This document shows positions 18,255 through 26,910 of a DNA stretch of 64,000 bases, one piece after another. Source of the stretch: Allosaccharopolyspora coralli (GTDB lineage Bacteria; Actinomycetota; Actinomycetes; Mycobacteriales; Pseudonocardiaceae); assembly GCF_009664835.1 (NCBI RefSeq), contig NZ_CP045929.1, positions 2,046,001 through 2,110,000 on the forward strand, written 5' to 3'. Made by a program: the position numbers and the translations under genes. The notes beneath the pieces were generated by a model. It was not told the origin of the DNA. It saw nothing but the letters and a program-made list of their open reading frames with translations, and ran no database searches. Each line of letters begins with the position of its first letter. The first letter of the stretch is position 1.

Positions 18255-18614
18255 ATGGCTGCACAGATCGAGACCAGGAGCCTCCGGGTCCGCCCGTACG
18301 CAATCACGGGCGGGCGCACCCGGGCGCGGTACCAGCTCCTGGTGGAGACGATGATCTCGGTGCCGCGGTACGACCCGGAGTTCAGCGCGACGCTGCTGCC
18401 CGAGTCGCACGCACTGTACGAGCACGCCCGCAGGCCGGTGTCGCTGGCCGAGCTCTCGGCGCTGCTGAACATCCCGCTCGGTGTGATCCGTGTCCTCGTC
18501 AGCGACCTCGCCGGGGACGAACGCATCTTCGTTCACCCGACCGGGCACTCGTACAGATACGACAACACCATCCTCGAGAGGATTCTCGATGGGCTCAACA
18601 AGCTCTCCGCGTGA
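18255..18614 (+). CDS. DUF742 protein of the conservon (CvnC-like)
   Basis: DUF742 protein of 119 residues, the third component of conservons. It has the winged-helix-like core EHARRPVSLAELSALLNIPLG followed by VRVLVSDLAGDE and ends LERILDGLNKLSA. Family members are predicted to bind DNA or to act as adaptors. The ATG follows GAAGGAACCCCT. Its 3' end overlaps the start of the GTPase gene by 26 bases, so the two are tightly coupled. Confidence 0.92.
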   Translation: MAAQIETRSLRVRPYAITGGRTRARYQLLVETMISVPRYDPEFSATLLPESHALYEHARRPVSLAELSALLNIPLGVIRVLVSDLAGDERIFVHPTGHSYRYDNTILERILDGLNKLSA

Positions 18615-19185
18615 GGCCGCCGAGCTGATGCTCTCGGCCAAGATCGTCGTCGCGGGAGGGTTCGGCGTCGGCAAGACCACGTTCGTCTCCTCGGTGTCGG
18701 AAATCCCGCCGCTGAACACCGAAGCGTGGATGACCGAGGCCGGCGAAGGTATCGACCATCCCGCCCCCGACGGACAGAAGACGACGACCACGGTCGCGAT
18801 GGACTTCGGCCGGGTCGAACTGCATTCGGACCTGATGCTGTACCTGTTCGGCACGCCCGGACAGTCGCGGTTCTGGTTCCTGTGGGACGACCTCGCCCGC
18901 GGTGCGCTCGGGGCGGTGATCCTCGTCGACACCCGGCGCATCCAGGAGTCCTTCGCGGCGATCAACTACTTCGAGCGGGACTCCGACCTGCCCTTCGTGG
19001 TGGCGTTGAACCTGTTCGAGGGCGAGCTGACCCACGACCTCGACGAGGTGCGTGAGGCGTTGGCACTGAGTCCCGACGTCCCACTGACGACCTGCGACGC
19101 GCGCGACACGATATCCACTGTGGACACTTTGAGGTCGTTGGTGACACACACGATGCGGCTGAGCGTGAGTCAGAGCGCGGTGTGA
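18589..19185 (+). CDS. Small GTPase of the conservon (CvnD-like, MglA-related)
   Basis: Ras/MglA-type GTP-binding protein of 198 residues. The P-loop is VAGGFGVGKTT (21-31); the switch region is TTTTVAMDFGRV and the G3-like segment is LYLFGTPGQSRF. VALNLFEG stands where NKxD would be, as is usual in conservon GTPases. The ATG at 18589 lies within the end of cvnC; the frame is open upstream, but the alternatives overlap cvnC further. The four gene products together form the expected kinase, roadblock, DUF742 and GTPase set. Confidence 0.93.
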   Translation: MGSTSSPREAAELMLSAKIVVAGGFGVGKTTFVSSVSEIPPLNTEAWMTEAGEGIDHPAPDGQKTTTTVAMDFGRVELHSDLMLYLFGTPGQSRFWFLWDDLARGALGAVILVDTRRIQESFAAINYFERDSDLPFVVALNLFEGELTHDLDEVREALALSPDVPLTTCDARDTISTVDTLRSLVTHTMRLSVSQSAV

Positions 19186-19251
19186 GACGGCAGGCGGGCA
19201 CGCCCGCCTCCGCGAGACAATCGTCCAGCACGAAGAAAGGTGGTAGCGAAG

Positions 19252-20481
19252 ATGAGGAAGGTCCTCATCGTCGGTGCGGGGCAGGCCGGGCTGCAACTGG
19301 CGTTGACGCTGCGGGAGCACTCCTACGACGTGACCGTCATGTCCGCGCGCACACCCGAGGAGATCCGCAACGGCCGGGTCACCTCGACGCAGTGCATGTT
19401 CCACACGGCACTGCAGTACGAGCGCGACTACGGACTCAACCTCTGGGAAGCGGAAACGCCGAAGGTGGAGGGACTCGGACTGTCGATCGCGGCGCCCGAC
19501 AACTCACGGGCGTTGGACTGGATGGGTCCGCTCGACCGCTACGCGCAGTCGGTCGACCAACGCGTCAAGATGGCCGCGTGGCTCGAACTGCTCGAGGACA
19601 AGGGCGGCAAGGTCATCTATCACGGGGTGACCACCTCCGACGTGGACTCGCTGACCAAGCACTACGACCTCGTGCTCATCGCCGCGGGCAAGGGCGAACT
19701 GGTGCAGTTGTTCGACCGTGACCCCGAGCGGTCCCCGTACACCAGCAAGCAGCGTGCGCTCGCCGTGTCCTATGTGCACGGTGCCCCGCGGCGTCCCGAA
19801 CACCCGGACACCTACGCGGTGCGGTTCAACGTCCAGCCCGGTGTCGGCGAGCTGTTCGTCATTCCCGGCTACACTTTCAGCGGCCCCTGTGAGATTCCGT
19901 TCTTCGAAGCCATCCCGGGCGGGCCGCTCGACGCGTTCTCCGACCAGCCGCCTGCAGCCGAGCACTGGTCGCGGATGCTCGGGCTCATGCGGGAACACTT
20001 CCCCTGGGAGTACGAGCGTTTCCAGCACGCCGAGGTCACCGACGGGCAGGCCACGCTCGCCGGCGGCTACACCCCGGTGGTGCGTCAACCGGTCGGGAAC
20101 CTGCCATCCGGCGGCGCCGTGCTCGGTATGGCCGACGTGGTCGTCGCCAACGACCCGATCACCGGCCAGGGCTCGAACAACGCGTCCAAGTGCGCCGCGT
20201 TCTACGCACAGAGCATCCGGGAGCGGGGAGACCGGCCGTTCGACCGCGAGTGGATGCGGGAGACCTTCGAGCGGTACTGGGAAGACGCCCGCCACGTCAC
20301 CGACTGGACCAACGCGATGCTCCAGCCGCCGCCCGAGCACGTCATGAACCTCTTCGGCGCCGCCCAGACGAACGAGACCATCCGGCGGCGCTTCGTCAAC
20401 GGGTTCGACGACCCGTCGGACTTCAAGAAGTGGTTCCTGCCGCCAGACCTGGCCGAGGAATACCTGGCGTCGGTCTCCTGA
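19252..20481 (+). CDS. Styrene/indole-monooxygenase-like flavoprotein linked to the conservon
   Basis: FAD-dependent oxygenase of 409 residues resembling the StyA component of styrene/indole monooxygenases. The dinucleotide-binding motif is VLIVGAGQAGLQ (GxGxxG at residues 8-13), and the second FAD motif is NDPITGQGSNNASK near the C-terminus. A ribosome site (AAAGG, about 19236-19240) favours the ATG at 19252 over the GTG at 19240. It lies 66 bases after the conservon GTPase. StyA enzymes need a separate flavin reductase (StyB), which is not in the window. Conservons often end in a redox enzyme (P450 CvnE in Streptomyces); this flavoprotein may play that part (inference). Confidence 0.86.
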   Translation: MRKVLIVGAGQAGLQLALTLREHSYDVTVMSARTPEEIRNGRVTSTQCMFHTALQYERDYGLNLWEAETPKVEGLGLSIAAPDNSRALDWMGPLDRYAQSVDQRVKMAAWLELLEDKGGKVIYHGVTTSDVDSLTKHYDLVLIAAGKGELVQLFDRDPERSPYTSKQRALAVSYVHGAPRRPEHPDTYAVRFNVQPGVGELFVIPGYTFSGPCEIPFFEAIPGGPLDAFSDQPPAAEHWSRMLGLMREHFPWEYERFQHAEVTDGQATLAGGYTPVVRQPVGNLPSGGAVLGMADVVVANDPITGQGSNNASKCAAFYAQSIRERGDRPFDREWMRETFERYWEDARHVTDWTNAMLQPPPEHVMNLFGAAQTNETIRRRFVNGFDDPSDFKKWFLPPDLAEEYLASVS

Positions 20482-20522
20482 GTCCAGACCCGCCTCCCTC
20501 GGAGGCGGCCACTCAGGAGACC
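20472..20522. terminator. Nested perfect hairpin at the end of the flavoprotein gene
   Basis: Outer arms GGTCTCCTGAGT and ACTCAGGAGACC (12 bp, perfect, including the stop codon) enclose an inner hairpin CCGCCTCC / GGAGGCGG with a 3-nt loop. There is no U-tract. It is a strong candidate for a terminator of the conservon operon and possibly of the facing PAC2 gene. Confidence 0.7.
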
Positions 20523-20606
20523 GAGCGAGGGCAGGCGGAGCTGCGTCTGACGGACGCTGCGGCCTGCGTGCGGAGCGGTGGGCTGAGGGGGCTGGGCGCG
20601 AAACGT

Positions 20607-20652
20607 AGCGTGAGTCTTTTTGGTGGCTATAGCCACTAAAAAGGCTCACGCT
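20607..20652. repeat. Palindrome, 22-bp arms (second GAGCCTTTTTGGTG-type copy)
   Basis: Arms AGCGTGAGTCTTTTTGGTGGCT and AGCCACTAAAAAGGCTCACGCT pair with two mismatches, both tolerated as G-U in RNA, around a 2-nt loop. It is a relative of the palindrome at 10968-11009. It lies between two converging genes, so it may stop transcription from both sides. Confidence 0.85.
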
Positions 20653-20702
20653 GCCGCGGGCGTGCTCGGCGCTGGTTCGGACGTCGGCCGGGGCCGGGGG
20701 AG

Positions 20703-21608
20703 TCAGCCGGGGCCGGGGCCGAGGGGGCCGCGGCCTCCGGGGCCCCGGCGGCGCAGGTACCGCTCGAACTCCGCGGCGATGGCGTCGCCGCTGGTCTCGG
20801 TGAGGCGTACTTCGGCGTCACCGCGTTCCTCGAGCGCACGGACGTAGTTTCGGACGTCCTCGTCCTCCTCCGCCATCTCGCTGACGGTGCCTTCCCACTC
20901 CTCCGACTGCTCCGGGAGATTGCCGAGAGGCACCTCCATGTCGAGTGCCTCCTCGACGCGGTGCAGCAGCGCGAGCGTCGCCTTCGGCGAGGGCGGCTGG
21001 GACACGTAGTGCGGAACGGCCGCCCAGAACGAGATCGCCGGAATCCCGGCTTGCACACACGAGTCCTGCAGGATGCCGACGATGCCGGTGGGCCCTTCGT
21101 ACCGGGAGCGTTCGAGGCCGTAGCGGGCGGCGGCTTCCGCGTCGTAGGCGGTCCCGGTGACTGGGACCGGGCGCGTGTGCGGAGCGTCGGCGAGCAGTGC
21201 GCCGAGAGTGACCACCGTGGTGGCGCCGACGCTTTCGATGTGGCCGAGCAGTTCGGTGCAGAACGCACGCCAGCGCATGTTCGGTTCGATGCCGTGCACG
21301 AGGACGACGTCGTGCTCCGAGCCGGGCGGGCGGCACACCGACAGGCGGGTGGTGGGCCAGGTGACCTCGCGCGTGATGCCGTCGGTGAGGCGTACCGTCG
21401 GCCGGGAGACCTGGAAGTCGTAGTACGGATCCGGATCGAGTTCGGCGAGCGGTGTCGCGTCCCAGGTGAGCTGCAGGTGTTCGATCGCAGTGCTCGCCGC
21501 GTCGCCGGCGTCGTTCCACCCTTCGAAGGCGCAGATCACCATCGGGTCGGTGAGGTCGGGCGGGCCCGGTGACGGCTGGTCCGTGGGGCGTGTGTCGCGG
21601 TCGGTCAC
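20703..21608 (-). CDS. PAC2 family protein (proteasome-assembly-chaperone-2-like)
   Basis: Protein of 301 residues of the PAC2 family, whose fold is shared with the eukaryotic proteasome assembly chaperone 2 and archaeal relatives. Hallmarks are MVICAFEGWNDAGDAA near residue 23, LVHGIEPNMRWRAF and a C-terminal Glu-rich helix. In M. tuberculosis the counterpart is probably Rv2125, upstream of hisG. A role in proteasome assembly is suggested by the family name and linkage but is not shown. The GTG at 21608 lies 6 nt after TAGGCT (21615-21620, minus strand), suggesting a leaderless message. Confidence 0.9.
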   Translation of the reverse strand: MTDRDTRPTDQPSPGPPDLTDPMVICAFEGWNDAGDAASTAIEHLQLTWDATPLAELDPDPYYDFQVSRPTVRLTDGITREVTWPTTRLSVCRPPGSEHDVVLVHGIEPNMRWRAFCTELLGHIESVGATTVVTLGALLADAPHTRPVPVTGTAYDAEAAARYGLERSRYEGPTGIVGILQDSCVQAGIPAISFWAAVPHYVSQPPSPKATLALLHRVEEALDMEVPLGNLPEQSEEWEGTVSEMAEEDEDVRNYVRALEERGDAEVRLTETSGDAIAAEFERYLRRRGPGGRGPLGPGPG

Positions 21609-21614
21609 CGCGCA

Positions 21615-21620
21615 AGCCTA
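21615..21620 (-). promoter_or_regulatory. -10 element of the PAC2 gene (leaderless)
   Basis: TAGGCT on the minus strand, 6 nt before GTG 21608; same layout as other promoters in this window. Confidence 0.45.
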
Positions 21621-21889
21621 CGACGTGTGGCCAGGCGTTGTGGAACAGTCCCTCGCTCTGTGTCGAGCACGCGCGACGACCAGGATCCGCCAGCCAGCAC
21701 GAGCCGGACAAAAGTGAGCAATCGGGCGTGGCCGTGGTGGTCCTGTGATCCGTGTGGGCGAACGCTCGGGTGGGGCGGGTCACGGCGGAGGGAGGCCGGA
21801 GCCCGCGCCTCGTAGGCTGGGTGCGTACACGGCCCGGGCGGTTCCAGCGACCGCCAAGACCGGCGTTGATCGAGACTGAGAGGTGAAGC

Positions 21890-22573
21890 GTGGCGGAGCC
21901 GAGCGAGCTGCCTGCGGCGGTGTTGTTCGACATGGACGGCACGCTCATCGACTCCGAGAAGCTGTGGACGATCTCCATGGACGACTACGCGGCCTTTCGT
22001 GGCGGCGCGCTCTCGGAGGCGACTCGCGCGTCCATGGTCGGGTCGAACATGAACCGCAGCATGCACCTGCTGCTCACCGACCTCGGCCTGGCGACCGGCG
22101 CCGATGAGGTCGCCGACGCCGCCGACTGGGTCGCCGGGCGCACCGCTGAGCTGTTCGCGAGCGGTCTGACCTGGCGCCCCGGCGCACAGGAACTGCTGCA
22201 CGCGGTGCGCGCGGCGGGTGTTCCGACGGCTCTCGTGACCTCGACGATCCGGTCCTTGGGTGAGATCGCGCTGGACACCATGGGGCGAGAGAACTTCGAC
22301 GTCACCGTGTGCGGCGACGAGGTCGACGGGCGGAACAAGCCGGACCCGGAGCCGTACGCGAAGGGCGCGCGGCTGCTCGGGGTCGATCCGGCGCGGACGG
22401 TGGCCGTGGAGGACTCGCCGTCGGGGCTCGCATCGGCGGAAGGCGCCGGATGCCTCGTGCTCGCCGTGCCGTGCGAGGTGCCGCTGGAGCCGGGGCGTCG
22501 GCGCGTGCTGCGGGCCTCGCTCGAAGGTGTGGACGTCGACGAGCTGGTCGCGTTGTCGGCTGCGCTCGCGTGA
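21890..22573 (+). CDS. HAD-family hydrolase (subfamily IA, phosphatase/phosphomutase-like)
   Basis: Haloacid-dehalogenase-superfamily enzyme of 227 residues. Motif I is FDMDGTLIDSE (the nucleophile is the first Asp, with the second Asp as acid/base); motif II Thr lies in ALVTSTIRS, motif III Lys in GRNKPDPEPYAKG and motif IV acids in VAVEDSPSG. The length and helical cap fit beta-phosphoglucomutase-like phosphatases. The GTG at 21890 has a GAGAGGTGA site. It overlaps the next gene as GTGA. The substrate is not predictable from sequence. Confidence 0.9.
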   Translation: MAEPSELPAAVLFDMDGTLIDSEKLWTISMDDYAAFRGGALSEATRASMVGSNMNRSMHLLLTDLGLATGADEVADAADWVAGRTAELFASGLTWRPGAQELLHAVRAAGVPTALVTSTIRSLGEIALDTMGRENFDVTVCGDEVDGRNKPDPEPYAKGARLLGVDPARTVAVEDSPSGLASAEGAGCLVLAVPCEVPLEPGRRRVLRASLEGVDVDELVALSAALA

Positions 22574-23559
22574 TCGACGTTCCGGTCGTGCTGGCCGGTG
22601 CCGGACCGGTGGGTCGTGCCTACCTGGACCTGGTGGCGGCTCGCTCGCGACGGTGGCGCGCACGCTACGGCGTGAACGTGCGCGTGAGTGCGGTGCGAGG
22701 ACGGCGCGGCCAAGCGGTTCCCGAGGGCGGCTCGCTGCCTCACGGGTCGTGGTCTCCGCTGACGGACTTGGCCGCGGTCCTGCGTGAGCATCGGGCGCGG
22801 GTTTTCGTGCAGGCGGTGCCGTCGAGTGCCGAAGCGCTCCCGCGCGCGGCCGCGGAGCTCCACACCGCGCTCGAGCAAGGGGTGCACGTCGCCACCGCCA
22901 CCAAGACGCCGTTGCTCACGGCGTGGCACGACCTCGACCGCGCAGCCACCGATGCCGGGTGCGCCGTACGGATCTCCGGGGCGACCGGTGCGGCGCTCCC
23001 CGCCGGCGACCTCGCGCGGTCGGTGCTGCGCGGATTCGACGTCGAAGCGGTCGAGGGCTGTCCGAACGGCACCGCGACGTTCGTTCTCGATCGACTCGCC
23101 GACGGGATCGAGCTGCCGGAGGCGATCGCCGCGGCGCAACGCTTGGGGATCGCCGAGGCCGACCCGACGGCCGATCTCTCCGGTGACGATGCCGCCACCA
23201 AGCTCCGATTGCTCGCGGGCCTGCTGTGGGCAGCGGACGTGCCGTCGATGCGGGTCAGCGCCTCGCCGATCACCGAAGCGACGGCCGAGGAGGCCCGTTC
23301 GGCCGCAGCGCGGGGGCGGCGCCTGCGTCACGTGGCCGTCGCCGATTCACCCGAGTCCGTGCGGGTGGACCTGCGCGCCGAGGCTGCCACGAGCCCGCTG
23401 GGAGGTCTCGAAGGGCCCGACAAGGCCGTGACCTTCCACTGCGGCGACGCCGGTGCGATCACCGTCCGCGGAGGGCGGTCGAGTCCGCACGGCGCGGCGC
23501 TGGCACTGGCCAAGGACACGCTGGCCACCGCCCTCGACCCGGCCGTCGGGCTGCGTTGA
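22570..23559 (+). CDS. Homoserine-dehydrogenase-like oxidoreductase
   Basis: Protein of 329 residues similar to homoserine dehydrogenases but without the C-terminal ACT regulatory domain. The NAD(P) motif is [19 protein letters not shown] carries the conserved catalytic-region Lys, and [11 protein letters not shown] resembles the substrate-binding region. It overlaps the HAD gene start-to-stop (GTGA) and lies upstream of hisE. It may be a homoserine dehydrogenase or a related dehydrogenase of unknown substrate. The frame is open further upstream, but that part lies in the HAD gene. Confidence 0.8.
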   Translation: MIDVPVVLAGAGPVGRAYLDLVAARSRRWRARYGVNVRVSAVRGRRGQAVPEGGSLPHGSWSPLTDLAAVLREHRARVFVQAVPSSAEALPRAAAELHTALEQGVHVATATKTPLLTAWHDLDRAATDAGCAVRISGATGAALPAGDLARSVLRGFDVEAVEGCPNGTATFVLDRLADGIELPEAIAAAQRLGIAEADPTADLSGDDAATKLRLLAGLLWAADVPSMRVSASPITEATAEEARSAAARGRRLRHVAVADSPESVRVDLRAEAATSPLGGLEGPDKAVTFHCGDAGAITVRGGRSSPHGAALALAKDTLATALDPAVGLR

Positions 23560-23663
23560 GCCACCTGGCCGTGCGCGTACGTGCGGATGCCGGGGGTGAT
23601 GTGGCGCGCACCTGGGTGGTCCGCTGTCGAGCCGCGCCCGGCGGGATGCAAGGATCGGGGCCC

Positions 23664-23927
23664 GTGAAGACCTTCGACGAGCTCTACGACGAGCTGCTCG
23701 ACCGCGCCCGCACCCGTCCCGAGGGCTCGTCGACGGTGGCCGCCCTCGACGCGGGGATCCACGCGCAAGGCAAGAAGATCATCGAGGAAGCGGGCGAGGT
23801 GTGGCTGGCCGCCGAGCACGAGTCCGACGACGAGCTGTCCGAAGAGATCTCGCAGCTGCTCTACCGACTGCAGGTGGTCATGGTCGCGCGCGGACTCACG
23901 CCGCAGGACGTGTACCGGTACCTGTGA
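23664..23927 (+). CDS. hisE: Phosphoribosyl-ATP diphosphatase
   Basis: HisE hydrolyses phosphoribosyl-ATP to phosphoribosyl-AMP, the second step of histidine synthesis. The 87-residue all-alpha protein has the MazG-like metal site [15 protein letters not shown] with the paired Glu residues, then [12 protein letters not shown]. The start is GTG 23664, giving the usual family length. It is followed after 45 nt by hisG, the step before it. No frameshift is seen. It may be expressed from a promoter near 23650 (AAGGAT, 8 nt before the start), which is weak evidence. Confidence 0.95.
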   Translation: MKTFDELYDELLDRARTRPEGSSTVAALDAGIHAQGKKIIEEAGEVWLAAEHESDDELSEEISQLLYRLQVVMVARGLTPQDVYRYL

Positions 23928-23972
23928 CACCCGAGGCGGCCGAGCGGATGCGAACCGAGGGAGACTGAGCCG

Positions 23973-24818
23973 ATGTTGCGTGTAGCGGTGCCCAACAAGG
24001 GGACGCTGGCCGACCCCTCGTCCGAGATGCTCGCCGAGGCCGGGTACCGGCAGCGGCACGAACGCCGCGACCTCACGGTCCTCGACGCCGTCAACGACGT
24101 CGAGTTCTTCTTCCTGCGCCCGAAGGACATCTCGATCTACGTCGGCTCCGGCGAGCTCGATCTCGGCATCACCGGCCGCGACCTGGTGATGGACTCGAAC
24201 GCGCCGGTCGCCGAGCGGCTGTCGCTGGGCTTCGGCGGGTCCACGTTCCGTTACGCCGCGCCGACCGGCCGGGACTGGACGGTGCCGGACCTCGCGGGCA
24301 AGCGCATCGCGACCTCGTACCCCAACCTGGTGCGCAACGATCTCGCGCGCTACGAGGTCGAGGCCGAGGTGATCCGCCTCGACGGCGCGGTGGAGATCTC
24401 CATCCAGCTCGGCGTCGCCGACGCCATCGCCGACGTCGTCGGCTCCGGAAGGACGCTGCGTCAGCACGACCTGGTCGCGTTCGGCGACCCGATCTGCCGG
24501 TCCGAGTGCGTCGTGATCGAACGGAAGGGCTCGGACGAGGAGCAGGCAAAGGACCAGCTCGTCGCCCGCATGCAGGGTGTGGTGTTCGCCCAGCAGTACG
24601 TCATGCTCGACTACAACTGCCCGCGCGAACTGCTCGACGCGGCGATGAAGATGACGCCCGGCCTGGAATCGCCCACGATGGCGCCGTTGGCCGACGAGCG
24701 GTGGGTCGCGGTGCGGGCGATGGTCTCTCGCAAGCACGCGCCTGCGATCATGGACAGGCTCGCGGCGTTCGGCGCGAAGGCGATCCTCTCGTCCGACATC
24801 CGCTCCTGCCGCCTCTGA
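23973..24818 (+). CDS. hisG: ATP phosphoribosyltransferase (long form)
   Basis: HisG makes phosphoribosyl-ATP from ATP and PRPP, committing to histidine synthesis. At 281 residues it is the long form with a C-terminal regulatory domain for histidine inhibition. It starts [20 protein letters not shown], with [15 protein letters not shown] and [15 protein letters not shown] as family signatures; the PRPP-binding region is in [16 protein letters not shown]. The C-terminal region holds [19 protein letters not shown]. It is the last gene of the hisE-hisG unit. Confidence 0.95.
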   Translation: MLRVAVPNKGTLADPSSEMLAEAGYRQRHERRDLTVLDAVNDVEFFFLRPKDISIYVGSGELDLGITGRDLVMDSNAPVAERLSLGFGGSTFRYAAPTGRDWTVPDLAGKRIATSYPNLVRNDLARYEVEAEVIRLDGAVEISIQLGVADAIADVVGSGRTLRQHDLVAFGDPICRSECVVIERKGSDEEQAKDQLVARMQGVVFAQQYVMLDYNCPRELLDAAMKMTPGLESPTMAPLADERWVAVRAMVSRKHAPAIMDRLAAFGAKAILSSDIRSCRL

Positions 24819-25020
24819 ACCCGCTGCGGCGGTGCCGCTCCGAGACCGCTGCGGCGGTGTCCGTGCGGTGAAACGGTTCGGGAGAGCGAGCCGATTGTGA
24901 TATGCGTGGATGATCCGCCGTCGGAGAGCGCTCGGCACGGCCTACCGATCAGGGGAGTACCGACCATCGGCCCCCATCATCGGAGCACTCTCCGATTTCG
25001 CCGAGAGGGTGGGGAACGGT

Positions 25021-25863
25021 ATGGGTGTCGTGAAACCCGGCGTAGCACCGCCGCGGTGGGAGCTGTACGCGGGAATGCCGTGCTGGATCGAGCTGATCAG
25101 TCCCGAGCCGCAGCGGGCCGCCGAGTTCTACGCCGGGCTGTTCGGGTGGACCTTCGCCGAGCACACCGCACCGGATGCCGGTGAGCATCTGATCGCGCAC
25201 CGCCAGGGCTTCGCGGTCGCGAGCATCCGCAGTTGCCCGCCGGGTAAAGCCGCCCGGTGGCGCCTGTTCCTCGCGACAGGCGACCTCGCCGAGACAGTCG
25301 CGCGCGCCGAGGCGCACGGCGCCACCACCACCGTGCCGCCGGTGGCCGTCAGCGGCGTCGGCACCAAGACCGTGCTCATGTCACCGGCCGACGCCGAGTT
25401 CGGGCTGCTGGAGCCCGAGCCGAGCTGGGAGTTCGACGTGGGTCTTCCTGGCACGCTGATGTGGCCGGAACTCGTGGCGATCAAGGCGCAGACCGCCGAC
25501 GTGTTCTTCCACGACCTCTTCGACTACGAGGCCGAGGAGTTCGGCAGCCAGCAGGGCTATTCGGTGTGGTTCCTCGGCGAAGAGTCCGTGATGGCGCGGG
25601 TGAGCATGGTGCGCGAGCACATCGGGCCGGAGACCCGGCCGCACTGGTTGATCTACCTGGGAGCCGACCCGGAGGTCGGGGTGGACGAGCTGGTGCGGCG
25701 CGCGGTCGGGCTGGACGGCCGGGTGCGGGTCGTGCCGTACGACTCGAGCCTCGGGCGGGTGGCCGTGTTGCGTGATCCCACCGGAGCGCGGTTCGCGCTC
25801 GTCGACCACACCCAGGCGGGTGAGGCCGGCACTGCCGCGAACTACGACCCGTACGAGGACTGA
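25021..25863 (+). CDS. VOC family protein (two glyoxalase-like domains)
   Basis: Protein of 280 residues with two vicinal-oxygen-chelate modules. The first contains PCWIELISPEPQRAAEFYAG near the N-terminus; the second starts at about GTLMWPELVAIKAQTADVFF and ends with RDPTGARFALVDHT. The domains follow the betaalphabetabetabeta pattern of CFP-30B/hydroxylase-type VOC proteins. The function is not predictable; members include dioxygenases, antibiotic resistance proteins and enzymes without metal. The ATG at 25021 lies just after GAGAGGGTGGGGAACGGT, which gives a ribosome site; the frame is open upstream to 24910. Confidence 0.85.
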   Translation: MGVVKPGVAPPRWELYAGMPCWIELISPEPQRAAEFYAGLFGWTFAEHTAPDAGEHLIAHRQGFAVASIRSCPPGKAARWRLFLATGDLAETVARAEAHGATTTVPPVAVSGVGTKTVLMSPADAEFGLLEPEPSWEFDVGLPGTLMWPELVAIKAQTADVFFHDLFDYEAEEFGSQQGYSVWFLGEESVMARVSMVREHIGPETRPHWLIYLGADPEVGVDELVRRAVGLDGRVRVVPYDSSLGRVAVLRDPTGARFALVDHTQAGEAGTAANYDPYED

Positions 25864-25871
25864 CAGGACGT

Positions 25872-26040
25872 CCCCAGTTCGGGCCTCGCAACTTTGGGTT
25901 GAGTACACGCGTACGCACCGAGAACCCCGCCCCTGCGAGGCACGAACTCCGAACGCAGGAGCGTCTCACCGTGCCGCGGCTGATCACGTGTGCGGCGTGC
26001 CCGACGGGCACACATGCCGGATCCCGGACACCCCCTCACA
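25872..26040. repeat. Dispersed intergenic repeat, ~170 bp (copy 1)
   Basis: This junction between the convergent VOC and DinB genes matches, on the opposite strand, the stretch 46082-46250. Shared blocks are CCCAGTTCG.GCCTCGC, GAGAACCCCGCC, GAGGCACGA.CTCCGAACGC, GGAGCGTCTCACC and TGCCC.ACGGGCACA. It is gene-free and appears to end just inside the DinB stop. Confidence 0.75.
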
Positions 26041-26545
26041 CGCCGCAGGTCCCGTCGACCGATTCGCGCAGCAGGTCCGCGTGGCCGTTGTGTCGCGCGT
26101 ACTCCTCGACCATGTGCAGCAGGATCCACCGCAGCGAGACCGGATTGCCCCGCTTCTCCCGCCTGCCGAGCTCGTCGAGCGTCGTGGCGCTCGCGGCGAC
26201 CCGGCGCGCGTGGGCGCACTCGTCCTGCCACGTGAGGAAGACCTGCTCCACCGGCGTGCTGTCGAGATCGTCGATGTCGTCGTCCGGCCGCTGGTCGGAA
26301 ACGTAGATCCCGGGCACGTCCTCACCGGCGAAGACGTGGCGGAACCAGTCCCGCTCGACCTCGGCCATGTGCCGCACGAGCCCCAGCAAAGACAGGCGCG
26401 ACGGTGCCACCGCCCGTTCCTTGAGCTGCTCCTCGCTCAGCCCGGCGCACTTCTTCGCGAGTGTGGAGCGGTGGAACTCCAGCCACGACAACAACATCGG
26501 GATCTCGTTGGCGCTCATCGGTGGTTCGACACGCGTGGTGGTCAT
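26036..26545 (-). CDS. DinB family protein
   Basis: Protein of 169 residues of the DinB four-helix-bundle family (DUF664 branch), putative metal-dependent enzymes related to mycothiol- and bacillithiol-dependent transferases. The fold is seen as SWLEFHRSTLAKKCAG near the N-terminus, LVRHMAEVERDWFRHVF in the middle and RWILLHMVEEYARHNGHADL near the end; the His residues in these blocks are the expected metal ligands. As this organism makes mycothiol, a thiol-linked role is possible but unproven. The ATG at 26545 was chosen because no better start exists. Confidence 0.87.
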   Translation of the reverse strand: MTTTRVEPPMSANEIPMLLSWLEFHRSTLAKKCAGLSEEQLKERAVAPSRLSLLGLVRHMAEVERDWFRHVFAGEDVPGIYVSDQRPDDDIDDLDSTPVEQVFLTWQDECAHARRVAASATTLDELGRREKRGNPVSLRWILLHMVEEYARHNGHADLLRESVDGTCGV

Positions 26546-26904
26546 GCGTGGAGTCTGCCTGCGGAAACAAGGGAAGGCGAGTGGTTTCGCCGACCAGTCG
26601 CACTACGCGTCCGGATGATCGACACCCGGTGACGACGCCGGGTCGCCGAGAAGGCACGCGCGGAGGCGCACGAGACGAGAGGAGGCGGGCCGAGTTGCCG
26701 TGTGCCAGCCGAGCACGGTCACACGACGTAGGTCGACGTCGGAACGCGGTGCTCGTCGAATCGTCCGGAGGACTTGCTGTCCGGTGTGGACGCCTCGGCC
26801 CGGTGTCGGAGGGCGTTCGGGAACCGGATTCGGGCCCGTAGAGCATGCCGCAGCACGGTGGAACGCCGGTACCGGACCATCTACCCACGTTCCACGATGC
26901 TCTC
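26546..26904. other. Gene-free stretch between DinB and RecB-type genes
   Basis: No coding region is supported. The last ~65 bases are a dispersed palindromic repeat (listed separately). The DinB promoter must lie at the left end; CAGACT, 6 nt before its ATG, is a weak candidate -10. Confidence 0.5.
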
Positions 26905-26910
26905 TCAGTC
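26840..26910. repeat. Dispersed palindromic repeat at the 3' end of the RecB-type gene
   Basis: Arms AGAGCAT (26840-26846) and GTGGAAC (26858-26864) pair with GTTCCAC (26889-26895) and ATGCTCT (26897-26903) around GGTACCGGACCA. It belongs to the family at 9600, 34757, 36120, 46255 and 55045. It abuts the stop codon of the RecB-type gene. Confidence 0.7.

Noticed and set aside
23560-23660. Another copy of the ~170-bp intergenic repeat before hisE
   Set aside because: Only short words are shared; no ordered block match was seen.
24821-24870. Direct repeat CCGCTGCGGCGGTG after hisG as a mobile repeat
   Set aside because: Two copies only, 26 bases apart, with simple GC-rich composition; more likely a weak terminator region or chance.
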